From Chlorops oryzae (taxonomy: Eukaryota > Arthropoda > Insecta > Diptera > Chloropidae): a stretch of 64,000 bases of DNA. The stretch is taken from NCBI GenBank assembly GCA_020466095.1, contig CM035808.1, positions 19,404,272-19,468,271 of the forward strand, given 5' to 3'. The notes under the pieces are model-generated. The model had not been told where the DNA came from, did no database searches, and was given only the letters and a program-made list of their open reading frames with translations. Made by a program: the position numbers and the translations under genes. Each line of letters opens with the position of its first letter. Positions within the stretch are counted from its first letter, which is position 1. Of the stretch, positions 31,746 to 45,245 are shown piece by piece.

Positions 31746-34700
31746 TTTAATTCCAAGCTTTTTTGATTGAAGTCTCTAGATAAAGGTGAAATGAAACGAT
31801 GTACTATTTCGATTGACGTTCTCTAAGGGAACATGACAATCGCAATTAAAACAAAATTTAAAAAAAATACCCCTTTATAACCCAAAAATTTCATTTCATT
31901 TCAAAATGCGATTGTACAAATTGCCTCCTCGTCTTATCTCTCAAGTCTGTACGAAATTATTTACCACAAACATTCTAATTTATCGCAAGGTGAAAATAAT
32001 AATAATTTCGCACTGATACAAAACAAACTAAACCAAAAATTATTATTTACACATGAAAACAGCAAGTGTGAAAAATAAAATAGTCATAATTAAATAAATA
32101 AAAATACCACGAAGACAACAATCAAAATTTAAATTAAAAAAAAAAGAAGACTAGGTAAATTAAAAATATTTTGATGTCAGAAAATCAGGAAGAATCAGGT
32201 ATAAATTATAACTTTTCTTTTCTATTCTTCTTCAGTTTCTGAAAAGACGAAAGCTTAGAGCGGTAGATTGCTCCGCTCTCTTATTTTTTTAAAGAAAAAA
32301 AAAAATTAAATTTTATTTGAAAAAAAAAAGGTAAATAAATAAATCAAAATTAAGCATGTTTTAAATCCATTCAAGTTTCTTTGATTCAATAAGCTTAAAT
32401 AGTTTTTCTTTTTATAATTACCACGTGTTTGTTATTCAAAGGAATATCCGCTGCAGAATGTTTATATACCTACAGGCCACATTGCCGTTCAAACATAAAT
32501 AGACAATATGAATGGGTCTATGAATAGATTGTTTATAAACACGATACACGGCAATGGTGAGCAGGAGAGCAACAAAAGCACTTGTGACGAAAGGAAATTT
32601 ATTATTCGCACCTCGTATTTAACAAGCGAGTCCGGCCAATGGTGTGCAAGAATCTATAGGCGTATTAAATTATTAAAGAATTCAAATCAAAAATGCTGCA
32701 ACAATTATCTCTTCTTCAAAATCAAGATTCAAATAAATGAATAATTAAAAAAGAAGCAATAAAAAAATAATTACTGCAGAGTCCATCAATAGCCGCAATG
32801 CCGCAGAGCTGCTGAAAGGCAAATAATAATCAATAATTGCAGAATGCCACTGGCAACTGCCGAAAATGGTATACATATGGCAGCGCCAACATAAACTCCC
32901 CCACTCATGGGTCACCTAAACCACTTGAATCGATTCCATTCAATTCGATTCAATTCGATACGATTACAGTCGATTGATTGTAATTGACTAATGGCACCAG
33001 AATCAGCGACTGTCGTCGTTCGCTTGTTCCCCCGACACTATTAAAGACGCAGACCCGGAGATAAATTGCCGTTTAACACGATACGCTGCGCATGTCCGTC
33101 CAATCGATTTATCGAATTCGAGCTCAAGACATCCGAACAACTGGCTGACTGACTGACCGACTCGCCGACTGGCTGAGCCCATTTCATCTTCGATAAGTGC
33201 TCGATGCGGGCCGCGTGCGGTACGCTTTTGGGTGTTCCGAGGCGTGCTTTATCCGCTTGCAATTAGGAAGCAAATACCGTATTTGAGTCTTCTAATTAAT
33301 CAATAACAACAACAACAGCAATAGAAAGAGCAGCAACAGAAAAAATTAGCGATCTAGACGAATAGCCATTAAGTCAGTGCTTTTTAATTAGATGCTGCCT
33401 GGCCGCTCTCTCGAACAATAGAATTATCGGCATCCAATCAGATTGGCTTGAAGCGTTTTTCTCAATGCAAAGTGCATTCGCCTGCGGCAACTCTACACCT
33501 CACGTCGCAACTTAATTTCAAGTTCATGTATCTCCGGCAATGTACCTACACAGAAATCACCTATCTATCGCACCAGCATCTCCCATCTACCCAACTGTTT
33601 AGTAGTATATTCGCACAGTGGGCGTCGCAACTGTTTTCTTGCTCAAATAAGCTTTTAGCTTGCGATGTTTTTTATTATTATAATTTTTCTGTTTTTTTGT
33701 TTGTTTTTGTGTTTCTTTGTAGTCTTTTGTTGTTGTTTCGTTGATTTCATTATCGCTTCGATTGTTTCCCATGTAATTTTCGTCGCCTGAAAAGTTTTTG
33801 ATGTGCCTGCGATAAATCATTTTGTGAGAGAATACGAATAGAGATATATTTTTTTCGCTTCTAAATATATAGATATACTTATAAATATGTTTGTAAAATT
33901 CTTTCATAATTTTATTTATTATTTTCAATATTTTTTTTATATTTTTATTTATTTATGTTCTAAGTTGAAGCGCATTAAGCAATTCGGCATTGAAATCGAA
34001 ATCGAAAATCATTGTAGTTCGAATGGAGAAAAAACAAAGGCATTTCGAAAATCGCTTTAAAGTCTCCCGCATAATTCTGTGCGACCGACCGGTTGACGGT
34101 GTCAGCGTTTGGCTTTTGAAAAATATTTTCATTAATATTTTATGTGCGTTTGTGCCTGTCTGTGGGTCGGTCTGTCGGTTTGTCTGTTTGTCTGTCTATT
34201 TGTCCGTTTTTACATGGTCGTTTCTTGCACGACTGCCAAGCAGAAGCTTTGAAGTTAGTTAAAACATTTTGATAAATGCCAACGTTAATGGTTTTTTTTT
34301 GCCCAAGCGATTGGCCAGAATGCCTCAGAAGCATTTCAATTATGAAATGCCTATCCCTGTCACTAATTAGACTAAAAAGAATGTTCCCCATATACATACA
34401 TACATATGGTCAGAATGGGGAGATACTTTGTTGTATGAAATCCTTTTTTAGGCAACGATACAAAGGACCTATGTAGGTAATCTTATTTTGAAAACTTGTA
34501 TGCTGTAAATGGTGTTTACTAAATGGCATTAGAACGGGTCGAGGTCGACTTTGATGTACTCTATCCTAATGTTTGAAAGTGCTAAGTTTTAAGAAGTGTG
34601 TGGAATGCTGAAGGTCACAATGTTATTCTCAGGAGGAATATACTGTAGTTCCGCAATATTTTGTGTGGTTTTTAAGCTTCTTTATGGGATTTCACTCGAT

Positions 34701-36385
34701 TGTGTTTAAGCAATGAATTATTGCAGAAAGACGAAGAAATAACAGAGAACAGATTTGCATCACTTAGCACCCTATCAATCATATCTGTATGCTGTTTAAT
34801 ATCCAAATTAAAAAGCTGTCAAACTTCCGCATTCGAAAATCCGCTGATGCGAAGCGTGTCGCGTTGACTGATGATGACTTCGAAAAGTTAACCATCGAAA
34901 AAGGTCTTTGAACCAAAAGAGTCAAGAAATGATAATGGAAAACGTTTGTTTGTTGTTGTTATTATTTGTTTTGTTGTTGTCTGCTTTGAAACGTTGGCGT
35001 CGACGTTGATCTTGGCTGCAGCAACAGGTGGCGCAAGCATGCAACATAGACGTTGCGTTACGGTAGCCAGCCAGATATCCGCAGAGATCCACACACACAA
35101 TTGCCACAAGTAAGTAGGTGGATGCTTCGGATGCGTATGTGGGTGCTCTGCTCACAACGAATGGCAACGGAATGGCTCTACTTTGCCCTCTGTCTGTCCG
35201 TCCGTCTGTCTGTCTACGTTGTCAATTAAATGTTGGCGGCAGACGCACGTCGTCGTTTCATTGAGTTATATGCCGCGGACGTGTGGGTTGCGCTATTTCC
35301 GTGCTACAAACCACGAAAGCAAAAGTTTATCGTAAGAAACGAAACTTTTTGATTCTCGGCCGCCGACGCCGGAACTTTTTAATGTGATTCGACGTTGGAA
35401 ATTCGAAGAAAAATCAAAAAAAAAAAATCAAATAAAAAAATATCTGAAAAAAAAACAAAGAAAAAGAAAACCTTAAATATGAAAAGAGGAAAATCAAATC
35501 GAAACTGATTTGGAGTGGGCAGCGGTATTGACGACCCATTTGACCTTCTCGGAAGTGCACCATGCTGGTCTTACCGCACCGCATATGTATCTATGGCACC
35601 ATTTTAATCACGTTAATGCACAAGAAACGGGCCGACCAAGCCCTAAACGTGGTAATCGTAGCTTTGTTTTTCTGTTCTTTCGTTGGAAAAGTTTGCCGGC
35701 CAACCTACACGAAATCGGAATAGAGGCAATAACTTCTCCTATTTTCGCACCATGAACGGTCTTGGTCTTGGCTTGGCTTGGCTCTTCCCCTCGTTTTTAT
35801 AGGTCATTTATGGTGTTTGTTGTTGTTGGTTTTGTTGTTTTCGTTGCTGCGCTATACCGTTCGCCGGACGAACGAACATGTTGTATTAGAAATTCGAGCC
35901 CGTTGGAAGTGCCAACGTAAATGGAGGAAACATGAGACGGCAATGACCAGGCAAATTAGCAGTGCAGCACAGTCTTGCAGCATTGTTGTTTTTGTTTTTG
36001 TATTTGCTTTTGTTTTTGTTTTTGTTTTTTTATGTCATAACGCATTGCTGCATGCAATGGCTTATGCGTTCGCGGAAATCCGGTGGGCGCCTGTGTTTCA
36101 AGTGAATGGGCTGATAGCCTTAGCTTAGCTTGTGTGAATGTTTGAGTTTGGGACGAAGAATTCAAATGGCTTGAAATCGAATGATGAGGATAAAGTTATT
36201 AAAAACTTGTGGACACGGAAATTTAATAGGTTTTTTTTTTTAAATTTTATTTTTATCGATGACTTTTTGTTTTATCGATTAATTTTTCCGATAAACTTCT
36301 TCGTTCGGGGACATATTTTGCAGCAATTTTTCATTGTTCCCCCAACCCAAATGAGGTTTTGAGATTTTCCCACAATTTTTAGAGT
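31746..36385. other. Non-coding DNA, no recognisable gene
   Basis: It is AT-rich, with a GC-richer island at 33000-33260 (TGGCTGACTGACTGACCGAC) and simple CTGT runs at 34160-34205 and 35188-35214. A small GAGCGG..CTCCGCTC hairpin lies at about 32258-32279. Frames at 33599-33928, 33990-34262 and 35778-36128 are low in complexity and unsupported. Confidence 0.4.
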
Positions 36386-36400
36386 CCTAGGTAAGTCATT

Positions 36401-36578
36401 GACAACCTCTGTGCCGTACGAAGGTAGAGGCCATCGGTTCGACTCCCAGCTCAGGTCGTGGATGTTTGTGTTGATTTTTCTGCTTTATGTTTTCCCATTA
36501 ATCGTGGTATCACAACGGGCCCATGTGAGGCCTAAGTGTGTCACCCTTAATGGTGGCAGCCACACTAACCTAACCTAA
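36401..36578 (+). mobile_element. tRNA-derived SINE, family B, best copy with target duplication
   Basis: The flanks CCTAGGTAAGTCATT (36386-36400) and CCTAGGTAAAAAGTCATT (36579-36596) are a target duplication with a small A expansion. Inside are a tRNA-like head with B box GGTTCGACTCC, the motif CCCAGCTCAGGTCGTGGATG, a T-rich linker, and then the full 3' domain GTGGTATCACAACGGGCCC through GGTGGCAGCCACACTAACC. A (CCTAA) tail closes it. This is the reference copy of family B. Confidence 0.88.
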
Positions 36579-36665
36579 CCTAGGTAAAAAGTCATTAATG
36601 TGGATTAGGATAAGCGCTTGTCTACATTACTCCCATTTTATAGTCAGGAAATAAATAAGAAAATA

Positions 36666-37137
36666 CAGACGACTCTGGATACAGTGAAATTATTTTTTCA
36701 AGGCCTGTTCATGTTACCGAGGCTGTTCACACTATCGAGACCCAAACTTTTTATGTTTAATTTGCTCTCTTTTGTTGAAATACGTTCACAAACTTAGATG
36801 TATAGCACCCAAAAATCAATTTTGTTAAAAGGGGCCTTCCTTTAGACGTGAAAAGATCGAAAAAGTGAAAAAATTAAAAATTTTTCATACAAAATTCCTT
36901 TCATTAATATCTAAGACTTCATGATTAACGAGTTTTCGAAGCAAATACACGTTTAAGGGAAGACCCCTAATAAAAAACTCAGTTGTTTTGATAAAGATTT
37001 CAATAGGGACCATTGTTTTTTACGTTCTTGTAATGATTGTTGAACGGCCTTCTCGTGAAAAGTTTAGCTTCAGTCCATGTGCTCCCACAATCAAGGTGTT
37101 CACTCTATCCGGGGTGCACACTATTCAGACTGGACTG
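36666..37137. mobile_element. Complete TA-flanked MITE, partner of 16070-16510
   Basis: TA flanks the element at 36664-36665 and 37138-37139. The left end is CAGACGACTCTGGATACAG and the right end reversed is CAGTCCAGTCTGAATAGTG. Subterminal TGTTCACACTATCGA and TGTTCACTCTATCC motifs recur. The internal text TTTCAATAGGGACC matches the reverse of the copy at 16070. CAG-starting ends plus TA suggest a pogo/mariner-type element. Confidence 0.75.
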
Positions 37138-37139
37138 TA

Positions 37140-39942
37140 ATATACATAAAATTATAAATATATTTTCAATGTAGAAAAACCCATGTAAAAATGATATAGA
37201 GTAGGTATGTAAAAAAGTAGGTCGAAAAAAATAAACTAAAAATCGAAACTCCCTTACTTTTTTAAAAGACATGGGCCAGGAAAATTTTTTATCTTCAATC
37301 ATTTATGTTTACTCTAATCGAATGAAATCGTATAAAAACCGAATCAATTTTTTTTGTTGTAGATCATTTTGATCAAAGCCATATAAAAAAAGGCCCCTGA
37401 TATTTCCCATCATCCGTTTATTTTCAACACTCCATCATTCACCAATTAAATTGATTATCCTTTTCCAAAATCATTTATTAATTTGACTTGTTGATTTTCG
37501 CACCTGATTGGCCCCGTTTTTGACTGAACGATTAGACCTTACATATGTATGTACATATCGATATGTGTCTGAGATCTTCTGGCGACGCTTTGTCTGCTCC
37601 TCAGTTTGGTTTCAAGAACTCGTTTCATTGCATCTCACCATCGGCCTTCGATCGCATTCATTCGTATCTATGTATGTTTGTTTGTTATGTATGAAAGCTT
37701 GTTCGTCGTGAATGGACGTGTGCTATCGTTTGTGTACAGCATGCAACATGTAATTTACATTCATTCAAGTTGTAAAATGGATTCACGTGTCCATGGGCGC
37801 CACGCCACCACGTTGACACAATCGCTGGGAATTTATTAACTCCGTTCTCAGCTCAGCTCAACTCGATTCGTTTCGAATCGAATCGCGTGGAGTCGTCGGT
37901 GTCGATTCCACTCTTCCTGTTGGTATCATTTCGATTGTGTTTGAGTCGCAACCGAGTGTCGGTCTGTCTGCTCGTTGTCTGTCGTCGTATTGCACATGCG
38001 ATTGCGATTTCCATAGACCTTAAATGTTCTCGATTTCAGAGCGACCGTGCATTTCTCTGCAACTCGAAATCGTATCGGGGTCTCGACGGGCTTTGAACTT
38101 TTCAACCGATTCGAATCGTTGCCGTTGATGGCTCCTCTCATTCTACATTTTCTACATTCTGGTTGCATGCACAATATTTATTTTGTTTTCCTTGTATTAT
38201 TAAATTTGCGTGAATTGGAACAGTGTTTAAACTTTATGGCTATTCTTTTTCCTCTTTACTTATTTTTATTTATTTTTTTTGTTCTTTTTTTCTTTCTTCA
38301 TTTTTCTTTCATATTCTTTTGCGTTGTTCGTCGTTGCTCGCTTCGCTGACGGTGTGCCGTTTAAGCGCATTTGTAAGCCGCTCTGTCGTTCATTTTGGGG
38401 GGCTTTGAGTGGTTATACATCGAGTAGCGACAAATTAATGACTACAACAGCAGCAGCAACAACAACAACAACAAAAAGAAAGAGAAAAACAACGAAAACA
38501 ACAATAAAAGCGATAATGATTATAGTGTCTGACAATCTGACTGACATTTTAATGTGACGTCGTCGCTGTCGTTGCCGTCGTCGTCGTCGATTTTGCTGTC
38601 TTTGTCATTTGTTGTTATATTTGTCGGCGGCAGCGATGTTTGGCGCATATAATTAAGCTTGCGGGCATACAGAATAGATACTTTGTATGTTTAGCTTTTT
38701 TGGACTTTCGGTCTCGCTTGCTGATTACTAAAGCCTTTGTTTTGAGAGCCCATAGCCAGGTACAAGCAAACCTATCGAAATTACCTGCATATGTACATAC
38801 ATACATATGTACATATGTATGTACCTACGAGTTTATGTGGTATCAGCGTTAATTTATCAGCTCGTCTGTCCGTACCCGCCGTTTAATTCATTTCCATGAG
38901 TTTGTTTTTAATTCTCCGATTTTTTTTGTTTTTTCTTTTAATTTCATTTTGAGGCAAATTTTGTTTTCATAGAATGCTCGGAATAAGTTCTGCCGGGCGG
39001 CGGCATTGCTTTCATCGGACGCGGCGTAATGTGGCTGCTGCTGCGGATCGTAATTGTTGGCGCAAAAATTTGAATTTGAAAATTCACTGTAAAATCAAAA
39101 GAAAAACAACACAATTCGATTATAATCAACGCCACTTCGCGGTTACTTCTTGATCGGTTTTATTGAGGAGTATTCTCTCTGACCCTCTCTGTCTCCCACC
39201 CTCTCAGTCTCCCCCCCGCTCAGTCTCCCTCTCCTGATTTTCCTCTATATAAATTGTTTAATTTGAGGTCTATTCGAATTGGCGTTGACTGAAAGCCTGA
39301 TTGTCACATGCGGACAGGTCGTTGTCAGCGACAATGACGTTTCATGTTGCAGCACGCTTGCATGGCGCTAAGGTGCAAATCTTTTTGGAACGATATATCA
39401 AGTTCGTTTAACGTTTAACGTTTAACGCTTAATTGATCATGAATATCAATTTAATTATATTATAAGTATCTGGATCTAATGTTTTTTTATGCGTTGTTGG
39501 CATGCTTATTCAGATGCTAAACACTATTTACTGTCGTGTTTCTTTTGTTGTTGTTGTTGTTGTTGTTATCTCTATTGCCTTCACATGAGCATAGCTGAGC
39601 TAAGTGCTTTTTAAATAAATGATTTATGAATTATTTCAAAATAACTTATTTGGAATTCATTTGAAAGCAGTTAACATTGTCGATCCAACGAAGATTATTT
39701 TTGTCTTTTTATATAAGTAAGTATGTAAGTACTTATGTTCAATTGAAGTGCACATTTAAGAGACCTCGTAATTTCTCAGGCTTTTGGGTCATAAATGGTC
39801 CCTTCAAGAATTTTAAAAATTTTAGTAAAACTATAAAAACCCTCAGACTTTTGGGATTCATAAGACCACCAAGGGCCATTTCCTCCATAGAAAATGTTGA
39901 AACGATATCCTGACATTTAAAGCCGCTGTACACTGAACGAAC
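37140..39942. other. Non-coding DNA with simple repeats
   Basis: It holds CAA repeats (38443-38475), GTCGTCG runs (38575-38595), a TACATATG palindromic block (38791-38824) and (TTG)n at 39547-39567. A CG-richer patch at 37850-38120 gives overlapping frames on both strands but no domain. Confidence 0.4.
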
Positions 39943-39946
39943 TTAA

Positions 39947-40682
39947 GGGGGTCTTCTCATTGAAAACCCGTTTTTTGGACCCTTTTTAAAAAAATTCTTA
40001 TTTGAAAACGCAAAGAATAATTGAAAACTTTTTTTATTTATTGTATTACAAAAGGTTCAAAGTAAATAAAAAAATTTTTTTTGCCTCGATACGTGGGCTG
40101 TTCAAAAAGTAATGAGACTTCAAAGTTGGTGGTGAAAAAAAAGGTGCCGTCACGGCGGCCACGATTCCGGGTCTCCGGAGCGTCCGAAATGAAAAAAAAA
40201 AAACGGGGTTATAATCAGTATAGATTTAATTCTCGGGTGAACCTCAAGCTTAATTTTGTGATTTTTTTTTTGACAAAATGGCGGTCATTCAAAAAAAAAT
40301 TTCAATTTCGGGCTTTTTTTTTGTAGTTTAGTGTAAAAAGCAAAATAGTAAAAAATTTTTTAAAATTATGGTCGAGGTTCACCCGAGAATGGTGACAATT
40401 CTGCGTCGATTTCACTTTGTTTCATGAAAACCGGTTCAGTTGAACTGGAGATATCTTGGCCGCCAGTTCGAAAAACGTGGTTTCGAGATAAACGCGTTTA
40501 AAGTTTGAAGCAACGCAAAAATTACTCGTTTTAGCGCAGATCTTGCTCGACAAAGAAGGCTATATCCTCTAAACTATTTCGAATTTCAAAAAATCCTTTT
40601 AGGGGCATATTCACAACTACCCAAGCTATAAATAAATGCAAAAAAAAAGTCGAAAAAAAAGTTGCTCAATGAGAAGACCCCC
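39947..40682. mobile_element. TTAA-flanked inverted-repeat element, copy 1
   Basis: TTAA stands at 39943-39946 and 40683-40686. The ends are GGGGGTCTTCTCATTGA and its inverse. The TTAA target fits piggyBac-type insertion, although the ends are not the canonical CCCT form. A 17-bp internal stem (40229-40245 with 40374-40390) encloses a T-rich loop. The homologue at 61341-62022 shares the same order of landmarks. No transposase is encoded. Confidence 0.85.
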
Positions 40683-40686
40683 TTAA

Positions 40687-41371
40687 CCATGATTCTTTAT
40701 AATGGGCGCATTGTTATTCACAGTCCTTTTGATTTTCGTTCGGTATTATTCTCAATTATTTTATAAAATAGGACATATAAGATATTTAATCATCTTAGAA
40801 CTTTTTAAACATTAAGAAAGCAGTCGCGATAGCGGAAAGAGAAAATCGGATGAAGTCCATCCGATGGCTTCTTTCGGCGTTATGTTCAGCAGAGGGCTCT
40901 ATGGCCATTTGCTTTGAACGTTAAATAAATTTATTTTGACATTTCTTCTTTTATAGGTATTTTAGAAAATTTTTTTATTATAAAAATTATCTTTTCATTT
41001 AAATTATGTCCGTGGTTAGTTCAACAATTTTAATTTAAATCCGTTTTTCAAAATTATCATGTCAATTTTTAATTAAAAATATTCCTTGTTGAAGCAGTTT
41101 TGTATGATTTTCCTTTTGATTTCATCAGTTTTCTGGTTGATTTTTTTCTCTGTGTACCTTCATCATAAAGTATCAAATTGTGCAATATTTTTAAAATCTA
41201 ATTTTCATCTACTTTCCTCAGCAGTTCCATCTTCAAAAAAGGTGCAAAAATTAATGGCGGCTTACCGGTTTTTCTGAATTGTTTTGCAATTTTGACAAGG
41301 TTTGGCCATTAATCTTGGCTTCAAATGGATTAAGAACTGCTTTGAAGCAGTAAATCGATTTAAAATGGCTA
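40687..41371. other. Non-coding DNA
   Basis: AT-rich sequence; nothing recognised. Confidence 0.45.
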
Positions 41372-41373
41372 TA

Positions 41374-41515
41374 CAGTGTACACTCTCTTTGCGGACACTC
41401 CTCTTAAGCGGACACTTTTTGGGAATGATCCAGCGTTCCTGGATCTCAAATAGTTTCCTCTTAGGCGGACACATTTTTCGGTCCCGTAGGTATCCGCTTG
41501 AGAGAGTGAACACAG
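41374..41515. mobile_element. TA-type MITE, CAGTGTACACTC ends
   Basis: TA flanks it at 41372-41373 and 41516-41517. The inverted ends CAGTGTACACTCTCTTTGCG and CGCTTGAGAGAGTGAACACAG mirror each other imperfectly. TTAAGCGGACAC repeats in each half. A second copy, reversed, is at 31587-31743. The sequence is non-coding. Confidence 0.8.
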
Positions 41516-41517
41516 TA

Positions 41518-44500
41518 GTTATCTTCTCACAGGTGTTCCCCATTTTCAAAAGGATTGATTCTTGTATCCGAATTATATGAAAATATTGATATCAATTTCT
41601 CTTCCCTCGATTATTTCTGTAAAAGTTATTTTTTAATAATAATTTCTCCCTCCATATTTTTGTCATTTAGTTGGCAAGAGATGAGCGACGCAATCCCAAC
41701 CATCCAATCCTCTCGCTAACCCATAAACGATAAGTCCATGGGAAATTAACGGCCGAATGTGAAGGCCCTCTAATTTTGCCATAGCTTAAAATAAACTATT
41801 ATTATCTTACAAATACTGGGTATAAATAATCCATAAAATGTTGTTCACTTTTAACCCATTTCATAATCTTTTGTGTTTGGCTCGTGCTCTGCCTCACGGC
41901 TTTGTATAGTTCACCTCCTGCCCCTTGTATAATCTTATCATGCCTACTGCACTGCCAGACGCTCATAACGAAAGCTATGCGGTCGGACGCGCTCTCGCAT
42001 TATTGCAATTTGCATTGAGCCTCTTCAAAGGAAAACAAAAAGCGAGAATCGGCGAGTAAACATAAATGCAATTTGCATGTTGTCACATTGCTCGGAAAAT
42101 ATTGTGTCAAACTGTCAATGCGTCCATCCATCGATTGCTGTATTGAGAAAACATTGGGCAAAGGCGCACAGACGCGCGGGCGCATCTATGTATGCAGGTA
42201 GGTAGGTACATCTAACGTTGAAGCGTTTTTAGCTGTTTAGCTTTAAGTAGACTGTTTACTGTCGGCACTATTTCAAGAAAGAAGAGAAGAATACTATAAT
42301 AGTAAAGAAAAACAATAACAAGAAAATATATTAAAAAAAAAAAAAAAGAAAGATAAAAACATTTGAAATAATAAAAAAGAAAAATAGCTTTTGATGTTTC
42401 ACGCGTGTTGCCAAAGAAAACTTGTTTTTCTGTACGGTATTTCCTCTCGTCGATCGTTTTGTCGCTATGCTTTGACTACACATTGGCGTTAATGCGTGCG
42501 AACGGATGTAAATACCTGCATGTATGTATGTAGGTATGTATGCACGTACGAATGGGTACAGTGGGCCTAATCAATTGGCGTTTGTTGCTTTTGGCCACAC
42601 TCAAACAATTCTGTTTGTGTTTACCCTTTTTTTTTTTTTAATTTTTATTACCATATTTCATTGAAAAGCGCATTGAATAATGAATGGGCTTCTAAACGTT
42701 GACCGTAACGGCGACAGATAGAAAAATTTGTTGACGATGGATCAAGTAGCTCATGTGTATGAAGAGTGTTTATAAGTGTCTGTGTATTATGCCAACGAAC
42801 CCCGGAGAGGCCATCGATGCGCGTAGGATGAAAGCGGCATTGGCAGCGACAATCGAATTTCTTTTGCTGTCCACATTTAATTTTAATTTTTATTTTTCTT
42901 TTCTTTTCTTTTTCTTTTTCACTGTTTCAATTCCAATTTGGAACGAATGAGTATTTGATGAACACGTATGCATATCTATATGTCCGTAATTAGTTGACTA
43001 AGCCGGTTGACGGTTCTATATACGAAATTGCCTTCAAATCCGATAAGCTCTTTTAAGTCGCTGTGACATTCCCGTTTCGGCATAAGCCGTTTCAAAATTT
43101 TTGGTCAGCGAACACACCTTTGTCGAATAATTAAGAGACAGGAAAGCGTTTTTTTTTTTTAAATTTAAATTTTAAATTTGAATTTTAATAATTTTCAATT
43201 CTATTCAGTTTTGTGTAGGTGCTTATCTATGGGATGTGATTAGGGAGTTTGATTGTTATTTATCTCAAAAGCATTCTTGTTCTTTTTTTGTTTGCTGTTT
43301 TTCATATCTTTTTATTAAAAGAGGAGATCCTTGACTTAACAGGGGCCCCCAAAGAGCTGATAAGGCTGTGGCTCTCGTTTGTCTCCTCGGACGGCCTTGA
43401 TCGGTCCTTGTGTTTCAATGTAATCCACAGACTTTCGCTGCTTGTTCGAGGCCTTCGAATAGGATTTTTGTCTTTTCAGAATTTGACTTACAAATTTACA
43501 ACATTCACAAACATACATACCTAAAGTTTTCTTGCATATCATTACTCTGCCATAAGTGATTAATGGCATCAAATTGTTTGTTCGCCTTAACTCAACAAAA
43601 CGATTTAATAAAGTTCTAACAAAAAAATGCTTATATTTAAATCTTGCAAAGTATGCAGCAACTTATTATAAGTATGAAAAAAAAAAAAAAAAAACGAAGA
43701 ACGGCGAAACAAAAAAGCACAAAAAATTTTTGTTGAAGTTTTGAAAAATTGTTTTTAATATCGCTATAACATTTTTAACGCCCTTTTCGAATTAATTTTA
43801 ACGGATTAAATCTTCGTATATGAAATATTAAGTATTTTGGCCCTGAACTTCGCTTTGACCCTATACGAAAAATCAAAAAAAAAAAAAAAAATCCCACAAA
43901 AAAAAAAGAAGAAAATTTGCATTTGAATGAAAATTCATTTTAAATAAACATGTCTCAGCTCGTTCGCTTTGTTCACTCATTAGCAGAAGCCAGCCAATAG
44001 CACTTCCGAAGACTTCCTGCATTAAATTATAATATCAAAAAAGTGTAGATAATTTTTCACAAAATTTTTATTCAGACATCGTGCATTAGTTATTATTCTC
44101 ATCAAAAGCGTAACTCTTTTATTCTTTTTTTTTTCTTCTTTTTTTGGTTCTTCTTTTTTTCTTTAGGCGAAAATTAATTGCTCTAAAGTTTAAAATCAAT
44201 TTTTCATTTTAACTAATTTTGCATTTCGTTGATGATTCAATATGAGAAAAAATATGCACATAAATGTCAAAATAGTTGTTCGAGTCTAAATTACGAGTTA
44301 TAAACTATCAAAAGGGCAAACTTTGACTGGAAAAGATTGCCTCAACGAGTTCTTGTCAAAGACGCTATCAAACGAGATCGAGCAGGAGTGCAGGCAGGGG
44401 TAGAGACGGCGAGTCTTGGCGATGATGACATAAATGTCATGCATCGGACATGAATGTTGACAGCTTTAATTGAAGGAATTTCTAAAATAACAAAAATTTT

Positions 44501-44679
44501 ATTAGCTTTTCTTAATAACTTCTTAACAAGCTTGCTTGTTGCCTTCATCAATTTGAGCAATTCATTTATTTGAATTTTTTTTGTAGGTTCCATTTTCAGT
44601 TCAGAAAAATTTGACAAATCATTTTGGTTTTTAGGGACGGATTTTCCTAAAAAATAAATTGGTATTTATGAAATAAGAG
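41518..44679. other. Non-coding DNA
   Basis: It has T-rich and A-rich tracts, CATG/TATG runs at 42520-42545, and short frames without domains (for example 43249-43524). No gene is supported. Confidence 0.4.
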
Positions 44680-45245
44680 ACCCTCGGTTCGAGTCCCAGC
44701 TTAGGTCGTGGATGTTGCTTAGTTTTTCGGTTTTTATCATTTTTCGTAGGGATGGGTATCGACCTATAAAACATCGATTATTGACATCGACCAATTTTTC
44801 ATACTAATTGATCGATTCACCGATTAATCCTTGTTGAAAACATTGATTCACCGATTAATCGCAATTATTTTGGTATATGGACATGCGAAGAAAATAAAAG
44901 GGTTTTTTTTTTGCTTGTTTCGGCAAAAGGTAAGACTTCTTTTTCTTTCCCATGTAAAGAAGCGAGTGTTGAAAAAGAGTTCCAAAACATTGTTTCCCAA
45001 TCTAAAACCGGTCGTTGTTCGTATGGAAAGTTGTTGAGAAGATAACATCAATATCGTTATAAAAACATCGATTAGACGATTAATCAATCACAGGCCACAT
45101 CGATTAAAAAAACATCGATTTTTGCAACAAAACATCGATTTTTTCCATTAATCGAATAATCGATACCCATCCCTAATTTTTCGTGAAAACACAAAGGGGC
45201 CCATGAGGCTCTGAGGTGTGTCCACCTTCACGGTGGCAGTCGAAT
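44680..45245 (+). mobile_element. SINE-B copy split by a hAT-like MITE
   Basis: The left part holds CGGTTCGAGTCCCAGC (B box) and TTAGGTCGTGGATG. The right part holds AAAGGGGCCCATGAGGC and GTCCACCTTCACGGTGGCAG. The two halves join across the inserted element 44747-45175. The CCTAA tail is replaced by TATG/GTAGG sequence, so the end of the copy is approximate. Confidence 0.8.
44747..45175. mobile_element. hAT-like MITE with 8-bp duplication and ATCGAT cluster
   Basis: The 16-bp perfect inverted ends TAGGGATGGGTATCGA are flanked by ATTTTTCG at 44739-44746 and 45176-45183. The 8-bp duplication and the TAGGG start fit hAT. Both subterminal regions are dense in ACATCGATT and CGATTAATCG (about ten in all). 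Short frames inside (44831-45087) are on opposite strands and unsupported. Confidence 0.92.
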
